From: a virus
Strand: one strand, 5' to 3'
Virus record (IMG/VR): IMGVR_UViG_3300037070_000444
Coordinates: 1-41,961 of that record
Length of the DNA stretch: 41,961 nt
Of the stretch, positions 40,062 to 41,961 are shown one piece after another (position 1 is the first letter of the stretch; each line of letters opens with the position of its first letter). Both the position numbers and the translations under genes were made by a program. The notes beneath the pieces are model-generated. The model was not told the DNA's origin, did not search any database, and saw nothing but the letters and a program-made list of their open reading frames with translations.

Positions 40062-40964
40062 TCAGGCCCGGTAGCTTTCCACCGCATAGACCTTGTTCTC
40101 TTCCAGACGCGTCGCACCTTGCGTGATGGTCTGGTAGATCTGCCACGGTAGGGACTGCAGGTCCTTCCGTTGCGACACGTCGGTCTGCATGTCCTGCCAC
40201 ACGCCCAGGTGCATGCCGGACTTGCACCACGCCGGCAGCGTGACCTCGTTGGTGCCCGCACACAGCGTCTCGATTAACTCGGACTGCAGAAAGTTGAATC
40301 CAAGAAACTCGCGAACCTTGCCCTTCTCGAGCACCGGCGATTCGCCGTTCTTGAAGTCGCGCGAGATGATCTGGATATCGGACAGCAGCGCGGAGTGGTC
40401 CTTCGCGGTGATCCCGATGTAGACCTCCTCCTCGTCGAAGTCCACGTACTGCGACTCCATGAGTTCGCGCAGCGCCTTGATCTTCTCGACGTTCAGCCGA
40501 CTGTTGGACCCGCCGACCGCGACGTCGATCTCGTTCCCAGCAGTGAACGCAGTCGATCCGGCACCAGCAACACCCGTTTTCGCCGAAGCGAAGAACGCCT
40601 GGATGATCAGCCGGTCGGACTGGCGACCCGCAGCCTTCACGCCGTTCTGGACGTAAGACGAGTTTGGGTTGCCAACAACGGACCGGAGAATGTCGAGGTT
40701 GTCGACCATCTGCGGCAGGTCGAAGGATCGCGGATGAACCCACCGACGAGCAGTCGGCGCATCCACACGGCCCATCGGCTGGAACCGGCCGGTGACTTCC
40801 TGCATTTCGACAGCGCCCATCTGGTTCACCGGCGCCGCGCCGTCGCCGACGTAGCTGGTATCCACGGTCACGGTCGATCGGAACTTTCCGCCCTGCAGTT
40901 GCAGGAGCATGACGAGGTTGGAGCGGTACTGCTTGGAGAAGAAAACGTTGTAGTTCTCGGACAC
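40062..40964 (-). CDS. Major capsid protein
   Basis: A 300-residue capsid protein beginning with GTG 40964 after a strong ribosome site (CAGGAGG, eight bases before). The sequence follows the podovirus capsid pattern: NVFFSKQYRSNLVMLLQLQG at the start, MGRVDAPTARRWVHP, DRLIIQAFFA, VEKIKALRELMESQYVDFDE, and a C-terminal segment with GMHLGVWQDMQTDVSQRKD. The fold is expected to be HK97-like. It is downstream of the scaffold gene across a long noncoding gap, and the cement-like gene follows. This is one of the firmest calls after the terminase and portal. Confidence 0.9.
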   Translation of the reverse strand: MSENYNVFFSKQYRSNLVMLLQLQGGKFRSTVTVDTSYVGDGAAPVNQMGAVEMQEVTGRFQPMGRVDAPTARRWVHPRSFDLPQMVDNLDILRSVVGNPNSSYVQNGVKAAGRQSDRLIIQAFFASAKTGVAGAGSTAFTAGNEIDVAVGGSNSRLNVEKIKALRELMESQYVDFDEEEVYIGITAKDHSALLSDIQIISRDFKNGESPVLEKGKVREFLGFNFLQSELIETLCAGTNEVTLPAWCKSGMHLGVWQDMQTDVSQRKDLQSLPWQIYQTITQGATRLEENKVYAVESYRA

Positions 40965-41292
40965 TTTGTGTGCCTCCTGAAAAATGACGTTGCATCTTTC
41001 GGAAGGCTTGTCCGCGAACGGGGCCGATCCTTCGTCGTTTACGCCCGACGCTAGCGGCGTTCTTTCACGCGGTCTAAGGGGCGCCGGAGCGCTTGTCCTA
41101 TTGAGAGCTCACCCGCGGTCGTCGTTGTCAGGAAGGGAGACTCCGACCGCGGGCTTGCCCGCGGATCAGAACGCTACTACTGAAGGACGTGTCAGCGCAA
41201 GCCTACGATTGGGTGCGGCCACCATGGGTCCGTGGCACTGCCGTGCACCGGAATCGTGGTCACGGGTTGCCATGGCGGCCGACATCGAACCG
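40965..41292 (-). other. Noncoding gap between scaffold and capsid genes
   Basis: This is the longest gap in the genome (328 bases). No convincing open frame was seen in it. It holds the capsid ribosome site near 40970, a set of nested hairpins (41112-41164) and no clear sigma-70 promoter on the leftward strand. A leader or attenuator that sets the ratio of capsid to scaffold would fit, but this is inference. Confidence 0.6.
41112..41164 (-). promoter_or_regulatory. Mutually exclusive hairpins before the capsid gene
   Basis: Three related arms occur. CCCGCGGTCG (41112-41121) pairs perfectly with CGACCGCGGG (41144-41153) over ten bases. That second arm overlaps CCGCGGGC (41147-41154), which instead pairs with GCCCGCGG (41157-41164) over eight bases with a two-base loop. 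The two structures cannot form together, like an attenuator or RNA switch. No T-run follows, so a simple terminator is less likely. Confidence 0.55.
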
Positions 41293-41961
41293 CTACGCCG
41301 GATCTGGCCTGTTGTACGCGATGTCCTGCAGCATCTTCCACTCGGCCAGCTTCTGCGCGTTGCCAGCCTTCAGCGCCGCTGCATACGCCGGATCCGCCTG
41401 GTAGGCCGCCATCTGCGCCTCGGCCATTTCCGGAGTCATCTTGCCAGCGCTGCGAGCATCACTGTCGAACCCGTGCACTTTCGCCTCCGAGAATCCCACG
41501 CCACCCTTGGCGAACCCGCGCATTACGGTCTCGTAGCCAGCGACCGACGCGAACGCTGCGATGTGGTCTTCGGTGAATCCCATCTCGCGCATCGCGCGCC
41601 GCCCGAGCTCGACCTGAGTGTCGTACTGCGCGCCCCACGCCTTGTGCAGCGCCGTCTCGCCGGATTCCTTGTCCTGCGCCGCCTCGGTCTTGAACTGCGC
41701 GTCCATCGCGACCTGATACTCGTTCCACTTTCCCGTGACGAACAGCGCCTGGTCCGTGGTGAGGTTCCCTTCATGGAACCAGCCACTCGCGGTCTTGGCG
41801 AACTCGCCAGGATCACCCTCCGGCACCGGCAGCTTGTAGCCATCCGGCGTGTCCGGCCGCCCGAGCCTACCCCAGAATGCGGCCTTCTCTTCCGGCGGTG
41901 TCGCCTCGTTCGGAATGATGATCCCGCGGCCAGCTTTGTCAGCGCCGAGCAGCCGCTCGAG
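41293..41961 (-). CDS. Capsid scaffolding protein, C-terminal part (continues from left end)
   Basis: 222 residues of the scaffold gene, running off the right end with its frame open (codon boundary at 41961). The last 177 follow the terminal-repeat part: PEGDPGEFAKTASGWFHEG, a helical ALHKAWGAQYDTQVELGRR, FTEDHIAAFASVAGYE, and a final segment with QMAAYQADPAYAAALKAGN and NAQKLAEWKML. It joins the 1-327 part to give a 288-residue protein. Charged helices at the C-terminus are typical of scaffolds that bind the capsid protein. A scaffold or assembly protein is the best reading; a minor head protein is possible. Confidence 0.8.
   Translation of the reverse strand, partial: LERLLGADKAGRGIIIPNEATPPEEKAAFWGRLGRPDTPDGYKLPVPEGDPGEFAKTASGWFHEGNLTTDQALFVTGKWNEYQVAMDAQFKTEAAQDKESGETALHKAWGAQYDTQVELGRRAMREMGFTEDHIAAFASVAGYETVMRGFAKGGVGFSEAKVHGFDSDARSAGKMTPEMAEAQMAAYQADPAYAAALKAGNAQKLAEWKMLQDIAYNRPDPA
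41836..41961. repeat. Terminal direct repeat, right copy
   Basis: Identical to bases 4-129. Removing one copy gives a circle of 41,832 bp whose scaffold gene is uninterrupted. Confidence 0.95.

Noticed and set aside
1-41961. tRNA genes, integrase or insertion sequences
   Set aside because: No tRNA-like cloverleaf, no tyrosine or serine recombinase motif and no transposase with inverted ends were recognised by reading; a dedicated scan was not possible.

Overview
The window is an essentially complete genome of a short-tailed (podovirus-type) double-stranded DNA phage, about 41.8 kb, GC-rich (by eye near 60-70 %). Bases 4-129 reappear exactly at 41836-41961, and one gene (the capsid scaffold) runs off the left end and continues at the right end in the same frame. 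The sequence is therefore circular or terminally redundant, with a unit length of about 41,832 bp. The head and tail genes (Bbp19-domain protein, head-tail connector portal, scaffold, capsid, cement-like protein, two tail adaptor or stabiliser proteins, T7-like ejection proteins, T7-type fibre) resemble the late-gene layout of Bordetella phage BPP-1-like podoviruses. The host is probably a GC-rich bacterium, perhaps a proteobacterium, but nothing fixes the genus. I saw no tRNA, rRNA, CRISPR array, insertion sequence, integrase, DNA polymerase or RNA polymerase.

Layout. Nearly everything reads leftward as one block that wraps round the ends: 17670 down to 1, then 41961 down to 23255. Its order is a Cro-like regulator, two small genes, a DEAD/DEAH-type helicase, a VRR-NUC nuclease and a VirE-type primase/helicase. 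Next come a cluster of GTTACCC repeats (candidate origin), small regulators, a ParB-domain/DNA methyltransferase gene carrying an apparent frameshift, and a secreted-type arylsulfatase. Then follow the terminase subunits, a set of virion and carbohydrate-binding genes (pectate-lyase-like spike, LamG/Ig protein), the portal, the Bbp19 protein, a His-rich fibre and the scaffold. Across the junction lie the capsid, cement protein, tail proteins, three large ejection proteins, the main tail fibre and a small membrane/coiled-coil protein.

A second block reads rightward from 17803 to 23253. It holds about fifteen small, tightly overlapping early genes, including a RecE-like exonuclease flanked by two related proteins and a PAPS-reductase-like gene bracketed by an 18-bp direct repeat. 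The two blocks diverge at 17671-17802, where overlapping promoters carry two copies of a 17-bp motif, GTTGAG-N6-GCAAC. Two more copies lie before the primase gene and before a late member of the rightward operon. The blocks converge at 23254, where a hairpin covers both stop codons.

How the genes work together. The Cro-like protein probably acts on the repeated operator to set early gene expression. The RecE-like nuclease, primase, helicase and VRR-NUC handle replication and recombination, probably with host polymerases. The terminase, portal and capsid genes package DNA. The most unusual theme is carbohydrate: a virion-associated pectate-lyase-like protein with calcium-type loops, a LamG protein, a beta-helix tail fibre, and a complete-looking, exported sulfatase. 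This suggests a phage that meets sulfated or acidic polysaccharide around its host. No endolysin could be recognised.
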